Counted from the first letter of the stretch, positions 16,551 to 26,169 are shown. The stretch: 64,000 nucleotides of DNA from Ilyomonas sp964249755 (GCA_964249755.1 CAXUDB010000001.1:1364001-1428000); one strand, 5' to 3'. Notes: generated by a model from the sequence alone, not told the origin. Program-made: numbers and translations.

Positions 16551-17723
16551 TTAAATGTCTTTGAGATGGTTGAGCATCTGGAACATACGGTCCTTAACCG
16601 TAGAGATCGCGCCCCGCTCGGGCGCGTAAAACTTTGCGCGCAGGCTTCCGGCAGAAAGCTTCGCTGTTTTCTCGGTGCGGAGGGCAGCCGAAAGACTTTT
16701 AAAAAGAGCCATCTGGCTTTCGCTCTTAATGAGCGAACAATCCTTGAACAGGCGCAGCATGACGGCAATCTGCGACATGGAAAGCGAAGTAGTAAAAAGA
16801 GGTTCCGTAAGTGCAGAAGAAGAAGTTACAGAGGTTGCGACCGGCAATTTTTTGAGAAGGCTGTCTATTTCTTTCTGAATAAAGCCCAGAATCGTTTCTT
16901 TACACGGAGGCAAATGAGGATAGAGCGAAGTAGCCGAGTAAGAATATAAATGGATAAAGCGATTTCTGACTTGCCACCAATAGGCTAACTGGCATTGTGC
17001 TGGCTTATCTGCTTCGCTCTCTTCCTGTAGCTGCCCAGAAACATACTTAATGAATGCCGGGTCGTTATTCTCTGCTTCTACCATTGCCTCTATCCAGGCC
17101 TCTTCTGTTGAGCCACTTATACCGGCTAATCCCTCCATTCTTTCGAGGTAGGCTGCGAGATAATCCATCCCTTTATAAGTGAGAGATGCCTCAGCCAGAG
17201 AGAACGACCGGACCAGTGGTTTAACCGCCAGCTGTTGCAACGCCACGGGGATACCCGATGCCACTATACTCTCCTTAAGGGTTTTAATTCTCTCTTCTAC
17301 TCCCTTCCGGTATTCTTCTTCCCGTTTACGGGGCACCGGCTGTTCTTTGTCGAAGAGCGAGGGGAAATGTTGTTGCAGATATTTAAGGAAAAGAAGCAAA
17401 TCGTTCTCCACCTCACTGTAGAGGGCATCCCATTCAGCAGCCAAAGTCCCTTCTGTTGCCTGCAACTTATTCCGCTGATAATATATACTATTCAGAGAAG
17501 CCGTGCAACCAATCTGGCAAGCCTGTACTGTGGCTTGCTGAGATGACACACTACCAGCTGAGATTATTGCCTCCAGGATGGTTACCTGTAAAGACTCAAC
17601 TTCACTCGCTGCCTGGTTGAATTTTTTCCTGATTCCCAGGGAAACGGGTTTTTGAATGGCTAAGCTTTGCGAATTTAACTCTACGCAAAGTAATTGATGT
17701 AATGCCTTTAGCGGGTAGGACAT
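16551..17723 (-). CDS. RteC-like domain protein
   Basis: 390 residues from the ATG at 17723; a TTG at 17768 would add 15. The body is mostly helical with coiled-coil-like charged stretches (about 115-180). The C-terminal 80 residues (LSMSQIAVMLRLFKDC, then LSAGSLRAKFY and VKDRMFQMLNHL) resemble the end of RteC, a regulator of Bacteroides conjugative-transposon excision. In RteC this part is a winged-helix-like DNA-binding region. No transposon genes are nearby, so the role is uncertain; such proteins also occur alone in Bacteroidota genomes. It sits upstream of the 252-residue gene on the same strand. The similarity call is from motif memory. Confidence 0.55.
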   Translation of the reverse strand: MSYPLKALHQLLCVELNSQSLAIQKPVSLGIRKKFNQAASEVESLQVTILEAIISAGSVSSQQATVQACQIGCTASLNSIYYQRNKLQATEGTLAAEWDALYSEVENDLLLFLKYLQQHFPSLFDKEQPVPRKREEEYRKGVEERIKTLKESIVASGIPVALQQLAVKPLVRSFSLAEASLTYKGMDYLAAYLERMEGLAGISGSTEEAWIEAMVEAENNDPAFIKYVSGQLQEESEADKPAQCQLAYWWQVRNRFIHLYSYSATSLYPHLPPCKETILGFIQKEIDSLLKKLPVATSVTSSSALTEPLFTTSLSMSQIAVMLRLFKDCSLIKSESQMALFKSLSAALRTEKTAKLSAGSLRAKFYAPERGAISTVKDRMFQMLNHLKDI

Positions 17724-18153
17724 GTGATATTGAGATTTTATGTTCAGGTCTGTATTGGCAGTTTCCAAGCCGCGAAGGGAGGTTCAACGACTATTGCTCC
17801 TGTTCGGTTGACTCTCCTGAGACAGATCCGGCAAAGCCAGTTTGATCGTATTGGATTGCATAGTTATCCCGGTAGATGCCAAAAAATGATGAAGGATGAT
17901 AACCCAGCGGCACTAAGGTGAGAATTATTCTCTTATTGAAGAACAGCCCAAACAAGATTGCGTAGTCCTACGCGGAAGATTCGGTAAGATTACTTTACAA
18001 GATCAGGTAATTCTACGCATGCTCGTCTGCCGCAAACTCCTTATTGCGGTGAGAAACATAGGGATGGCACCTTACAAAGAGGTGGATAAGATTCAGTAGT
18101 CGTTACGTCAAACCCGTTTGAATCAGCCCTTCTTTTAAGAGATGAAGGAACCG
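17724..18153. other. intergenic region, no gene recognised
   Basis: About 430 bp between the HEPN gene stop and the RteC-like start. Only short frames without protein character are present (for example 17724-17921). No repeat, hairpin or promoter stood out. Confidence 0.5.
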
Positions 18154-19227
18154 CTACGATGCAGACCTCTCCCAAGCTTCCAGGAATGTTTTTTCACAGC
18201 TCTCCCTCAGGTCCTGCACCCAGCCAAATAATTGCAGCAGGTCTTCTCCAGAAGGGGAGAAACTATCACTATAGCGACCCTTCAGATAAGCTGATTCCAA
18301 GAGTAGTATCCTTTCCCTTTCTTCTCCTTGGGAGGGCGCAAACAAAGCAGCTAATGCGGGTGAGAATCGGCGGATATGCTTCGCCAGGATACCGAGCGAA
18401 TGCTCCTTTACCTCATTGCCGGAAAGGGAACGGATAAGCGCACGCAGGGACAGCTCGGCGCTTTGATGCAGGAAGAACATGGCAGTTGCGACATCACCAC
18501 TTTCAAGGCTCCCTTTTGCGCTTTCAAAAAATGTTTCGCTCCTCGCAAAGCCTAAGTTGAATTGCTGTTGTGCCTTTGCTTTAAACTCTTCCTGACTGCC
18601 GGATGAGGGCAACGGGACAGCCGTACCTTCTGCGCTGTATACAAGTTTGTCTTCAGTACAGACGAGGCGGTAGAACGGATGTCCTTCACTCACCTGCTTT
18701 TCGAGCCGGGAAGAAAGGTGAAGGGAGAAAGAAACTTCGGCAATGCCGCAACAAACAGTGGTGATTATGGCTTCGTAGTAATTGAAGGGTTTGGCAGAGG
18801 TATCCGGCATAACGATGAGCAAATCGATAAGCTGCCCTTCTTTGTGGGAGAGAAGAAAGATTCGTTCCGGCTGCATGGCGGCGGTAATCAGTTGCAGAAT
18901 GGATGATAAGGATTCGCCGCCGCTCTTCACTGCCGAATTGATTCCTTCTTTCCTTTGACTTTGCAGCAACAACCAAGCAGCTTCAACAAGCTTTTCAATG
19001 GCGTCGTACAGGGTGAGATAGTTGACAGAGTAGACTTCTACGGCGCACATTGCATCTTCCAGCATCTCTTTAAAGTGCTTTCTCCATTGTGGAAGGGTGT
19101 AGCCACTGAAGAATTCTTTGACTACCTCTATCGGGTTTGCTATTTCGTCTTTGAGCAGGCGAAGAGGTTGGTAGTGCCAGTCGGGATATGGGGACTGCTG
19201 AGCTGTTGTTGAAACCGGGTCTTTCAT
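18154..19227 (-). CDS. degenerate nucleotidyltransferase-HEPN fusion protein
   Basis: 357 residues from the ATG at 19227; an in-frame ATG at 19257 would add 10. Three parts are visible. The first is an N-terminal helical domain (about 15-100, VVKEFFSGYTLPQWRKHF). The second is a middle part (about 118-200) where IFLLSHKEGQLIDLLIVMP resembles the strand-loop-strand of minimal nucleotidyltransferases, but with the GS pair and the first catalytic Asp lost. The third is a C-terminal HEPN domain (about 225-350): MFFLHQSAELSLRALI, EHSLGILAKHI, and LKGRYSDSF near the end. The Rx4-6H RNase motif is not evident in the last helix, so ribonuclease activity is doubtful. Such fusions occur in toxin-antitoxin and defence contexts. 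The gene is divergent from the XRE regulator. Confidence 0.65.
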   Translation of the reverse strand: MKDPVSTTAQQSPYPDWHYQPLRLLKDEIANPIEVVKEFFSGYTLPQWRKHFKEMLEDAMCAVEVYSVNYLTLYDAIEKLVEAAWLLLQSQRKEGINSAVKSGGESLSSILQLITAAMQPERIFLLSHKEGQLIDLLIVMPDTSAKPFNYYEAIITTVCCGIAEVSFSLHLSSRLEKQVSEGHPFYRLVCTEDKLVYSAEGTAVPLPSSGSQEEFKAKAQQQFNLGFARSETFFESAKGSLESGDVATAMFFLHQSAELSLRALIRSLSGNEVKEHSLGILAKHIRRFSPALAALFAPSQGEERERILLLESAYLKGRYSDSFSPSGEDLLQLFGWVQDLRESCEKTFLEAWERSAS

Positions 19228-19350
19228 GGTTACTATTTTATGATGGGTGTAAAGCAAGAAAAGGGCTACCGGATAATCTAAACTGGAAGGGGATAAAAAA
19301 GAAGGACAGAGGTATAAATTAGAAGAAGATACAGCTCCGCTGTCTTTTCC

Positions 19351-19358
19351 TATATTTG
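19351..19358 (+). promoter_or_regulatory. candidate -7 promoter element for the XRE gene
   Basis: TATATTTG is a perfect match to the Bacteroidota TAnnTTTG -7 box, 23 bp before the ATG at 19382. No clear TTTG -33 element is seen at the expected distance. Confidence 0.4.
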
Positions 19359-19381
19359 TCTGTCATCCATACCTAACAACT

Positions 19382-19795
19382 ATGTCGCAGTCTATACACC
19401 AAGGAAAAAATATTAAACGTTTTCGGGAAATGTTTGGGTTAAAGCAGGAAGCGCTGGCTTTGGAGTTGGGGGAAGATTGGAATCAAAAGAAGGTATCACT
19501 ACTTGAAGCAAAGGAAGTGATAGATGAGAATTTGCTCAATCAAGTGGCGAATGTATTGAAAGTGCCAGCTGAAGCCATAAAGAAAATGACAGATGAGGGG
19601 GCTATTCACATTATTGCGAATACTTTTAATAACAATGACAATTCTGCATTCTGTAACTCCGTAAACTATAATCCGGCTTTGAATCCAATGGATAAATATA
19701 TGGAAGCAGTTGAGAAAATAGAGAATTTGTATGAACAACTACTTAAAGCAGAACGAGAAAAGAATGAATTATTACAACAGATAGTCAATAAATAA
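19382..19795 (+). CDS. XRE-family helix-turn-helix regulator
   Basis: 137 residues. An N-terminal HTH (about 8-65) has the XRE order: IKRFREMFGLKQEALALELG, then WNQKKVSLLEAKEVI and LLNQVANVLKVPAEAIK. The C-terminal third (about 105-137, YMEAVEKIENLYEQLLKAEREKN) is a likely coiled coil for dimerisation. Similar short XRE proteins are common in Bacteroidota next to surface-polysaccharide loci and accessory islands. It lies divergent to the HEPN gene and just upstream of the polysaccharide operon, so it could control either. It is preceded by TATATTTG. Confidence 0.85.
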   Translation: MSQSIHQGKNIKRFREMFGLKQEALALELGEDWNQKKVSLLEAKEVIDENLLNQVANVLKVPAEAIKKMTDEGAIHIIANTFNNNDNSAFCNSVNYNPALNPMDKYMEAVEKIENLYEQLLKAEREKNELLQQIVNK

Positions 19796-19909
19796 TTAAC
19801 ATCGTTTGTTTATAATGCATAGACCGATTTTAAGGAGGTCTTAATGTTGTATAAGGATACGCATACAGCTAATCCCCTATTTTTGCCTTACCTAATTGAA
19901 AATCATCTG

Positions 19910-20701
19910 ATGCATAGAAACCCAACAAGGCATTTGCTCTTCCTCTTCAGTTTTTCCATTTTATTGCTCTTGTGTTCCTGTGTTACGCATAAAGCGGTTC
20001 CTTATTTTGCTGATTTTTCGGATACGGCGAAAGCAACCGTAATTCAGACCGTTTTATATAAGAGTCCTATTGTACAGCCGGATGATATATTGCTGATTAC
20101 GGTATCTACGTTAGATAATAGTCTTGTGTCGCCCTTAAATACGACTAATAATATTAACTCCAGTGCGCAGAGTGCTAATGGCTATATTGTAAACGCGAAA
20201 GGTACAATAGAGCTGCCATTTGTAGGGACTATTAAGGTGAGTGGGTTAACCACAACTGAAGCGCAGGATACTATTAAAGCAGCCGCCAATAAGCTTTTTA
20301 ACAGCCCTGTTGTTAGTGTACGGTACGCTAATTTTAAAATTACTGTATTGGGGGAAGTTGGCAGACCCGGAAGTTATGTGATGCCTAATGAGAAAGTAAC
20401 GCTTTTTGATGCTTTAGGTACTGCAGGTGATTTAACCGACAATGCCAAGAGCAATTCTATTTTGCTGGTGAGAGACAGTACTGAAGGAAACAAGCAATTG
20501 GTGCGATTAGATATAAATTCTAAAAATATAATTAAATCGCCTTATTATTTTTTACGCCCCAATGATATGTTGTATGTAGAACCCACAAAGGATAAACTAG
20601 TTAATACGGCTGAAGCTAATGCTGCCCGCCAGCGTATTTCCCTGATCACTTCTTCTCTTGCTGTTATTACCTCAATTATTGTTCTCGTGACGCGATTGTA
20701 A
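19910..20701 (+). CDS. polysaccharide export lipoprotein, Wza-like
   Basis: 263 residues. A signal with lipobox cysteine (FSILLLLCSC) anchors it as an outer-membrane lipoprotein. The polysaccharide-export domain (about 55-140, VQPDDILLITVSTLD and YIVNAKGTIELPFVGTIKVSG) is followed by an SLBB region (VLGEVGRPGSYVMPNEKVTLFDALGTAGDL). The C-terminus has a membrane helix (ISLITSSLAVITSIIVLV). It would form the exit channel together with the Wzc-like partner 4 bp downstream. I chose the ATG at 19910, just before the lipoprotein signal. An ATG at 19844 has a good Shine-Dalgarno (AAGGAGGT at 19832), but its 22 extra residues would bury the signal peptide, and a TATTTTTG box at 19878-19885 falls between the two. 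Confidence 0.88.
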   Translation: MHRNPTRHLLFLFSFSILLLLCSCVTHKAVPYFADFSDTAKATVIQTVLYKSPIVQPDDILLITVSTLDNSLVSPLNTTNNINSSAQSANGYIVNAKGTIELPFVGTIKVSGLTTTEAQDTIKAAANKLFNSPVVSVRYANFKITVLGEVGRPGSYVMPNEKVTLFDALGTAGDLTDNAKSNSILLVRDSTEGNKQLVRLDINSKNIIKSPYYFLRPNDMLYVEPTKDKLVNTAEANAARQRISLITSSLAVITSIIVLVTRL

Positions 20702-20705
20702 CTTT

Positions 20706-23075
20706 ATGGAAACTAATATCCCCGCAAATACAATAACAACGGTGCCAACCCAAGGTTTGTTTAACAGCAAAAAGATATTAGGTAAAATCATTCAATACTG
20801 GTACCTGTACCTTTTGATTTTGCTTTTTTGTATTGGTTATGCCTGGTTTCGGGTGCATTATGCTACACCCATGTATAAGGTGTACGGGCAAGTTATTATA
20901 TTAGATGATAAAAGTAATAACAGCAGTGCGCAAGCACTCAATGGAAATGGCGTAAACATCAGCACCTTATTTGGAAGTACTGTGAATGTTCAAAACGAAA
21001 TCGCCTTATTACAGAACCGTGATCTTTGCCGGAGAGTAGTGGACGCTCAACAACTTTATATCAGCTATTTTCACGAAGGAAGTATCCGCGCCGTTGAGTT
21101 GTATGATGGCTGCCCTTTCCAAGTACTATTTTCAGCAGATAATGATACTATTCTTCCCCTTAATATTCACCTTTCTTTTCCCAGCAGAGATGCCAATAGT
21201 TTTGAGGTGACCATTGGAGCTAAAGTATTTCCCTGGCATTTTTACGACACTTTGCGCTACAATAACAGCAGCTATTTCTTTATCAAAAAGAAAAATGAGT
21301 TTGATTCAAAAGCGAGGTATTTAGTTTCCATACAAAATCCTGATGCCGTAGCAGATAATTTAGTTGGTAATTTAAGTGTTGCTCTTTTAGGGCTTAAAAG
21401 TACAATTTTAACCCTTACTTATAACACCAATATGCCGCGTAAGGGGGAAAAAGTATTACAGGGAATTATGCAATCTTACGTGAATAGAAGCGTAGAAAAG
21501 AAGAATATTATTTCGGATAGTACTATTCAATTTATTAACCAACGGATTGGTTTGGTAGGGAATGATCTAAGTAATATTGAAAATACAATTCAAGGTTTCA
21601 GAGAACAGAACAATATTGCCAATTTAAGTGTTCAATCTGCCCAACTGATCTCCAATGGGAATTCTTATTTTCAAAGACTAAATGATTTAGAAGTGCAGTT
21701 GCAAGTTATTGCGACTATGCTGTCCTATATTCAAAATGAAGAGAATAATCAGCGGCCCATACCATCCTTACTAAGTGGTGACGCCACTTTCGGCAGTTTA
21801 GTTGGAAATTACAATACGGCACAAGTTCAGCGAGATAAGATATTACTAACGCTAAAAAATGATAATCCTATTGTTGCAAATTTAAATACGCAGATTTCTG
21901 GGCTTAGAAGTGATATGATAAAGAGCTTACAAAGTCAGCAGAGAGCGCTCACTATCAGTAAAAATGATCTGATTACGCAAAACGAACGCATTAACGGTCT
22001 AATTCAAAAAATACCATCCCAAGAAAGACAGTTTTTAGATTTCCAGCGCCAGCAAGATGTAAGGCAATCACTTTTTTTATTCCTTCTGCAACGAAAAGAA
22101 GAGATATCTATTGCCAAAGCTTCTAACTCGTCTAATGCAGCTATTGTTTCATCTGCTAAAGCAAGTTATACCCCTTATGAACCTGTAAGCACAACGGCTT
22201 ATACAATAGCTATATTAATTGGTTTGCTGCTGCCTACCAGCTTCGTTGTGCTTTTATTGCTTCTAAACAACAAAATTGAAAGCAAAGATGATGTGACTTC
22301 TGCTACGCCCGTCACCGTTTTGTGTGAAATAGGACATGCTAAAAAAGAAGGACTTATTGATTTAACCAACCAAGGAAGGTCTATGCTGGCTGAGCAGTTC
22401 AGGATTTTCAGAACCAATATGGATTTTGCTTTGTCGGGAGCCAAAAATCCTGTCATTCTTATTACCTCTACCATGAGTGGAGAAGGAAAATCTTTTATTG
22501 CAGCAAATTTAGGACAGATATATGCCATCAGCGGAAAAAGAGTTTTGCTTATGGAGTTAGACCTCCGGAAACCGAAGCTTGCCCAAGTTCTTAATATGAA
22601 TAGTGACAATGGCTTTAGTAACTATATATTGTCAAACCAACCTGTTCAAAATTTTATCAAACCTATTCCCGAGATTTCCAACAATCTTTTTTTGTTATCT
22701 GCTGGCGCAATTCCTCCCAACCCTGCCGAGTTGCTGTTGTCTCAAAAAACAACTGATATGATAACTGAATTGCGGCAACTTTATGATGTAATCATAATAG
22801 ACACAGCGCCAATAGGTGCTGTTACAGACGCACAAATCTTATCTACGTTCGGCACTGTATCTCTTTATATTGTCAGGCAAAACTATACAACCAAAAACAG
22901 TTTGTTGCTTGTAAATGATCTTGTATTAAACAATAAAATGCAATCTCTGTATTTGGTTATTAATGATATTAAAGAAGGAACTTCTTACCGATATGGCTAC
23001 GGTTACGGATATGGAGGGTATGGCTATCATGAAGATGAGAAGTCAAAAAGGAAATGGTGGCAATGGCGTAAGTAA
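20706..23075 (+). CDS. Wzc-like chain-length regulator fused to a BY-kinase
   Basis: 789 residues. TM1 (about 33-50) and TM2 (about 497-520) frame a large periplasmic part with the Wzz domain and coiled coils. The cytoplasmic kinase part has Walker A STMSGEGKSFIAANL near 590, Walker A' LMELDLRKPKL, and Walker B IIIDTAPIG near 696. A tyrosine-rich tail follows (about 760-775, RYGYGYGYGGYGYHED), the usual autophosphorylation cluster. It controls polymer length and export together with the Wza-like lipoprotein, and both are co-transcribed (4-bp gap). The fusion of both modules in one chain is the typical Bacteroidota and proteobacterial form. Confidence 0.93.
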   Translation: METNIPANTITTVPTQGLFNSKKILGKIIQYWYLYLLILLFCIGYAWFRVHYATPMYKVYGQVIILDDKSNNSSAQALNGNGVNISTLFGSTVNVQNEIALLQNRDLCRRVVDAQQLYISYFHEGSIRAVELYDGCPFQVLFSADNDTILPLNIHLSFPSRDANSFEVTIGAKVFPWHFYDTLRYNNSSYFFIKKKNEFDSKARYLVSIQNPDAVADNLVGNLSVALLGLKSTILTLTYNTNMPRKGEKVLQGIMQSYVNRSVEKKNIISDSTIQFINQRIGLVGNDLSNIENTIQGFREQNNIANLSVQSAQLISNGNSYFQRLNDLEVQLQVIATMLSYIQNEENNQRPIPSLLSGDATFGSLVGNYNTAQVQRDKILLTLKNDNPIVANLNTQISGLRSDMIKSLQSQQRALTISKNDLITQNERINGLIQKIPSQERQFLDFQRQQDVRQSLFLFLLQRKEEISIAKASNSSNAAIVSSAKASYTPYEPVSTTAYTIAILIGLLLPTSFVVLLLLLNNKIESKDDVTSATPVTVLCEIGHAKKEGLIDLTNQGRSMLAEQFRIFRTNMDFALSGAKNPVILITSTMSGEGKSFIAANLGQIYAISGKRVLLMELDLRKPKLAQVLNMNSDNGFSNYILSNQPVQNFIKPIPEISNNLFLLSAGAIPPNPAELLLSQKTTDMITELRQLYDVIIIDTAPIGAVTDAQILSTFGTVSLYIVRQNYTTKNSLLLVNDLVLNNKMQSLYLVINDIKEGTSYRYGYGYGYGGYGYHEDEKSKRKWWQWRK

Positions 23076-23150
23076 AAAAAAGATTGGTAGCCTTTCTGTT
23101 AACTGAGACTCTATTAGTGCCTTTTATATTTAGAAACATTTATTTTTAAC

Positions 23151-24020
23151 ATGGATTCACAAACAATATCGACAGACCAAAACTGGGATTTCGAAATAAA
23201 ACCCAAAGAAGGTATTTTTAATCTTCACCTGAAAGAACTCTGGCACTATCGGGACTTAATCTGGTTATTCGTGAAACGGGATTTCGTGGCACAATACAGA
23301 CAGACCGTTTTAGGTCCAGTATGGAACTTTATACAGCCAATTCTTACTTCTATTATGTTCTTGCTAGTCTTTAGCAAGATTGCCCGGCTACCAACTGATG
23401 GCATCGACCCGATTGTCTTCTATATGTCGGGTAATATTCTCTGGACTTACTTTTCAAACTGCCTAACGAATACGGCAAATACATTTACAGCCAATGCTTC
23501 TATTTTTGGCAAAGTTTATTTTCCCAGACTTGTAATTCCTATTTCCATTGTTTTGTCTAATGTAGTGAGATTCGGTATTCAGTTTTTATTACTTCTCGTT
23601 ACTATGCTATATTCATATATAGCTCATCATTATTTTTTTCATATTAGCTGGACCTGGATTTTTATTCCTTTTTTAGTAGCTATAATGGCAGGAATTGGTT
23701 TAGGGGCAGGTATCATTATCTCGTCGCTCACTACCAAATACCGCGACTTTGCTGTGCTCATTACATTCTCTGTACAATTGCTCATGTACATTACACCAAT
23801 TATATATCCTCTGTCGTATTTGGAAGCTAAATCGTACGGGAGTATTGTAGAATACAATCCTCTTACTTATATAGTAGAAGCATTCAAATATTGTGTAATA
23901 GGACAGGGTACAGTAACAACCAATGGAATTTTATATAGCATTGTCTTTATGATCGTTTTGCTGCTTGCGGGTACAATTATTTTTACTAAAGTTGAAAAAA
24001 CCTTCATGGATACTGTATAG
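23151..24020 (+). CDS. ABC-2 type polysaccharide exporter permease, Wzm-like
   Basis: 289 residues with six predicted membrane helices. The N-terminal amphipathic stretch LWHYRDLIWLFVKRDFVAQYRQTVLGPVWNF is the ABC-2/Wzm signature before TM1. It pairs with the ATPase 78 bp downstream to move a lipid-linked glycan across the inner membrane. It lies in the same operon as the Wza/Wzc-like proteins, an unusual mixture of an ABC exporter with Wzy-pathway parts. Confidence 0.9.
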   Translation: MDSQTISTDQNWDFEIKPKEGIFNLHLKELWHYRDLIWLFVKRDFVAQYRQTVLGPVWNFIQPILTSIMFLLVFSKIARLPTDGIDPIVFYMSGNILWTYFSNCLTNTANTFTANASIFGKVYFPRLVIPISIVLSNVVRFGIQFLLLLVTMLYSYIAHHYFFHISWTWIFIPFLVAIMAGIGLGAGIIISSLTTKYRDFAVLITFSVQLLMYITPIIYPLSYLEAKSYGSIVEYNPLTYIVEAFKYCVIGQGTVTTNGILYSIVFMIVLLLAGTIIFTKVEKTFMDTV

Positions 24021-24098
24021 AATAAGGATGGAAAAGCGATATGATAGGTATTTAAAGAGCTGCTAACTGTAAAGAAACGAGAACAAAATTTAATCATT

Positions 24099-25325
24099 AT
24101 GGCTAAAGCCATTCAAGTAGAAAACTTATCAAAGCAATATCGGTTGGGGAAAATTGGCACTGGAGCGCTCTCTCACGATATTAACCGATGGTGGCATAAA
24201 GTACGGGGAAAAGAAGACCCCTATTTGAAAATCGGGGATGTAAACGATCGCACAAAAAGCGGAGACAGCCAATATGTATGGTCTTTACGGGATATTAATT
24301 TTGATATTGAGCAGGGGGATGCTGTTGGAATCATCGGCAGGAATGGAGCCGGAAAAAGCACTGTGCTGAAAATATTAAGCCGTGTCACTTCTCCTACTAC
24401 CGGTTCGGTAAAAATAAAGGGGCGCGTAGCCAGTTTATTAGAGGTTGGAACTGGTTTCCATCCTGAATTATCGGGGCGGGAAAATATCTTCTTAAATGGC
24501 GCTATACTTGGAATGCGCAAACAGGAGGTAAAACGAAAATTTGATGAAATTGTAGATTTTGCTGGAGTAGAACGATATATTGATACACCAGTTAAAAGAT
24601 ACTCATCCGGTATGTATGTACGGCTAGCTTTTGGGGTAGCAGCGCATTTAGAATCTGAAATTCTCATTGTGGATGAGGTATTAGCAGTAGGAGATTCCGA
24701 ATTTCAAAAGAAATGTTTGGGTAAAATGCAGGATGTAAGCAGAGGCGAAGGACGAACAGTTTTATTTGTGAGTCATCAGATGGCTTCAATAAGAAGTCTA
24801 TGCGATTCATGTATATTAATGAACAATGGAAACATAAAAAGTGTAGGATCAACTGAAGTAATCATAGATGAATATATAAATGCAGGAAATTCCGAGAAGA
24901 AAAACATTAAGTATTTTGATAAATATTTGAAATATGTTCAAATAAAACAAGCAGGTGAGCTTTTATTAGTTGAAGCTGAGTATGATTGTGATTTTTATAT
25001 AAATATACCACATCTAGGATTTGTTGTATACAACTCATTAAACCAACCAATTTTCGCATCTAATCCAACACTTGAACTTTTAGATTTAACTGATATACGC
25101 CCAACAAAAAAAGGACGAATAAATGTTCAGATTAAGAACCCAAAGTTGATAGATGGATATTATTACGTATCGATTTGGTTTGGAAATTCTTATGAAAATT
25201 TCATAAACGATCTAGATTGTCTTGCTCTTGAAATAAATGGCATGACAAACAAAAAACAATATACACAAACTACAACAGGGAATGTTGTACCACAAACAAA
25301 TTGGAAGTTTGATATTTATGAATAA
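24099..25325 (+). CDS. ABC exporter ATPase with C-terminal Wzt domain
   Basis: 408 residues. The nucleotide-binding domain has Walker A GRNGAGKST near residue 82, the signature YSSGMYVRLAFG near 169, Walker B LIVDEVLAVGD near 190 and the switch His in FVSHQ near 225. A C-terminal domain (about 280-400, beta-rich) matches Wzt proteins, in which it binds the modified glycan end and sets export specificity. GC content falls sharply in this last third, so it may have been exchanged to fit the local glycan. The neighbouring methyltransferase at 25318 overlaps its stop by 8 bp and may make the terminal modification it recognises. Confidence 0.92.
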   Translation: MAKAIQVENLSKQYRLGKIGTGALSHDINRWWHKVRGKEDPYLKIGDVNDRTKSGDSQYVWSLRDINFDIEQGDAVGIIGRNGAGKSTVLKILSRVTSPTTGSVKIKGRVASLLEVGTGFHPELSGRENIFLNGAILGMRKQEVKRKFDEIVDFAGVERYIDTPVKRYSSGMYVRLAFGVAAHLESEILIVDEVLAVGDSEFQKKCLGKMQDVSRGEGRTVLFVSHQMASIRSLCDSCILMNNGNIKSVGSTEVIIDEYINAGNSEKKNIKYFDKYLKYVQIKQAGELLLVEAEYDCDFYINIPHLGFVVYNSLNQPIFASNPTLELLDLTDIRPTKKGRINVQIKNPKLIDGYYYVSIWFGNSYENFINDLDCLALEINGMTNKKQYTQTTTGNVVPQTNWKFDIYE

Positions 25326-26040
25326 AATTAATTATTTCCATTCAGAGTTAGTGCACAATACTAAAGCTGCTGAGCATTTTTTGCCTTACTTATTCAAAGT
25401 AATACACCCAAAAACCGTTGTTGATGTTGGTTGTGGTTTAGGTACATGGCTAAAAGTGTTCAAAATGAATGGCACTTCAGAAATACTAGGAATAGACGGT
25501 TCAAATGTTGATCAATCAAAACTAGCGATTGATAAAAACGAATTTTTAGTTCATGACCTTACTTTGCCAATACAGCTTAATAAAAAATTTGACTTATCAA
25601 TATGCTTAGAAGTGGCAGAACACCTGCCAGAAAATAAGGCAGATATACTGATAGAAACACTAACCTCTTCTTCTAATCAAATTCTTTTTTCTTCAGCACT
25701 ACCATTCCAAGGTGGACAGAATCATTTAAATGAAAAAAGTTTTTCTTATTGGGTAAACAAATTTAATAATAAGGGTTTTATTGTTTTGGATATTTTTCGA
25801 AACGAGATTTGGAATGATGAAAATATTAATTGGTGGTATAGGCAAAATATATTTTTTGTAAAAAGATCACAAGAAGTACAACAGCCAATATTAGATTTTT
25901 ATCATCCCGAACGTTACAAATATTTTGTAAAACAGAACGAAATATTAAAAACAAAAGAGCTCGCTAATTCCGTTCAAAAAGTAACAATAAGAAAAGCTTT
26001 TAAAAATTTATTAAAGAGCATTAGAGAAGTCTTTAATTAG
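25318..26040 (+). CDS. class I SAM-dependent methyltransferase
   Basis: 240 residues. The SAM loop VVDVGCGLGTWLKVF is near residues 27-41, with an acidic end of strand 2 in LGIDGSN and a motif III-like LSICLEVAEHLP. The ATG at 25318 overlaps the wzt stop; an upstream ATG at 25282 lies inside wzt. It probably methylates a sugar or a chain end. Coupling to wzt suggests it caps the glycan read by the Wzt domain, which is inference. The region is AT-rich. Confidence 0.8.
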   Translation: MNKINYFHSELVHNTKAAEHFLPYLFKVIHPKTVVDVGCGLGTWLKVFKMNGTSEILGIDGSNVDQSKLAIDKNEFLVHDLTLPIQLNKKFDLSICLEVAEHLPENKADILIETLTSSSNQILFSSALPFQGGQNHLNEKSFSYWVNKFNNKGFIVLDIFRNEIWNDENINWWYRQNIFFVKRSQEVQQPILDFYHPERYKYFVKQNEILKTKELANSVQKVTIRKAFKNLLKSIREVFN

Positions 26041-26169
26041 TGGCTAGGTCTACACTAAACCATCTTTTTAATATGATAAGACCTGTTGAATAACAATTTA
26101 ATTCTAAAATGTTTTACGAAAATCAGAGATTTTTCGAAATATTCTAGAAGACATATATATATGTAAATT

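Noticed and set aside
16551..17723. Conjugative transposon because of the RteC-like end
   Set aside because: No mobilisation, Tra or integrase genes nearby; RteC-like ends also occur in isolated Bacteroidota proteins.
19844..19909. Start of the Wza-like gene at 19844 with a strong Shine-Dalgarno
   Set aside because: It would put 22 residues before a lipoprotein signal peptide; a -7-like box lies after it. Not fully excluded.
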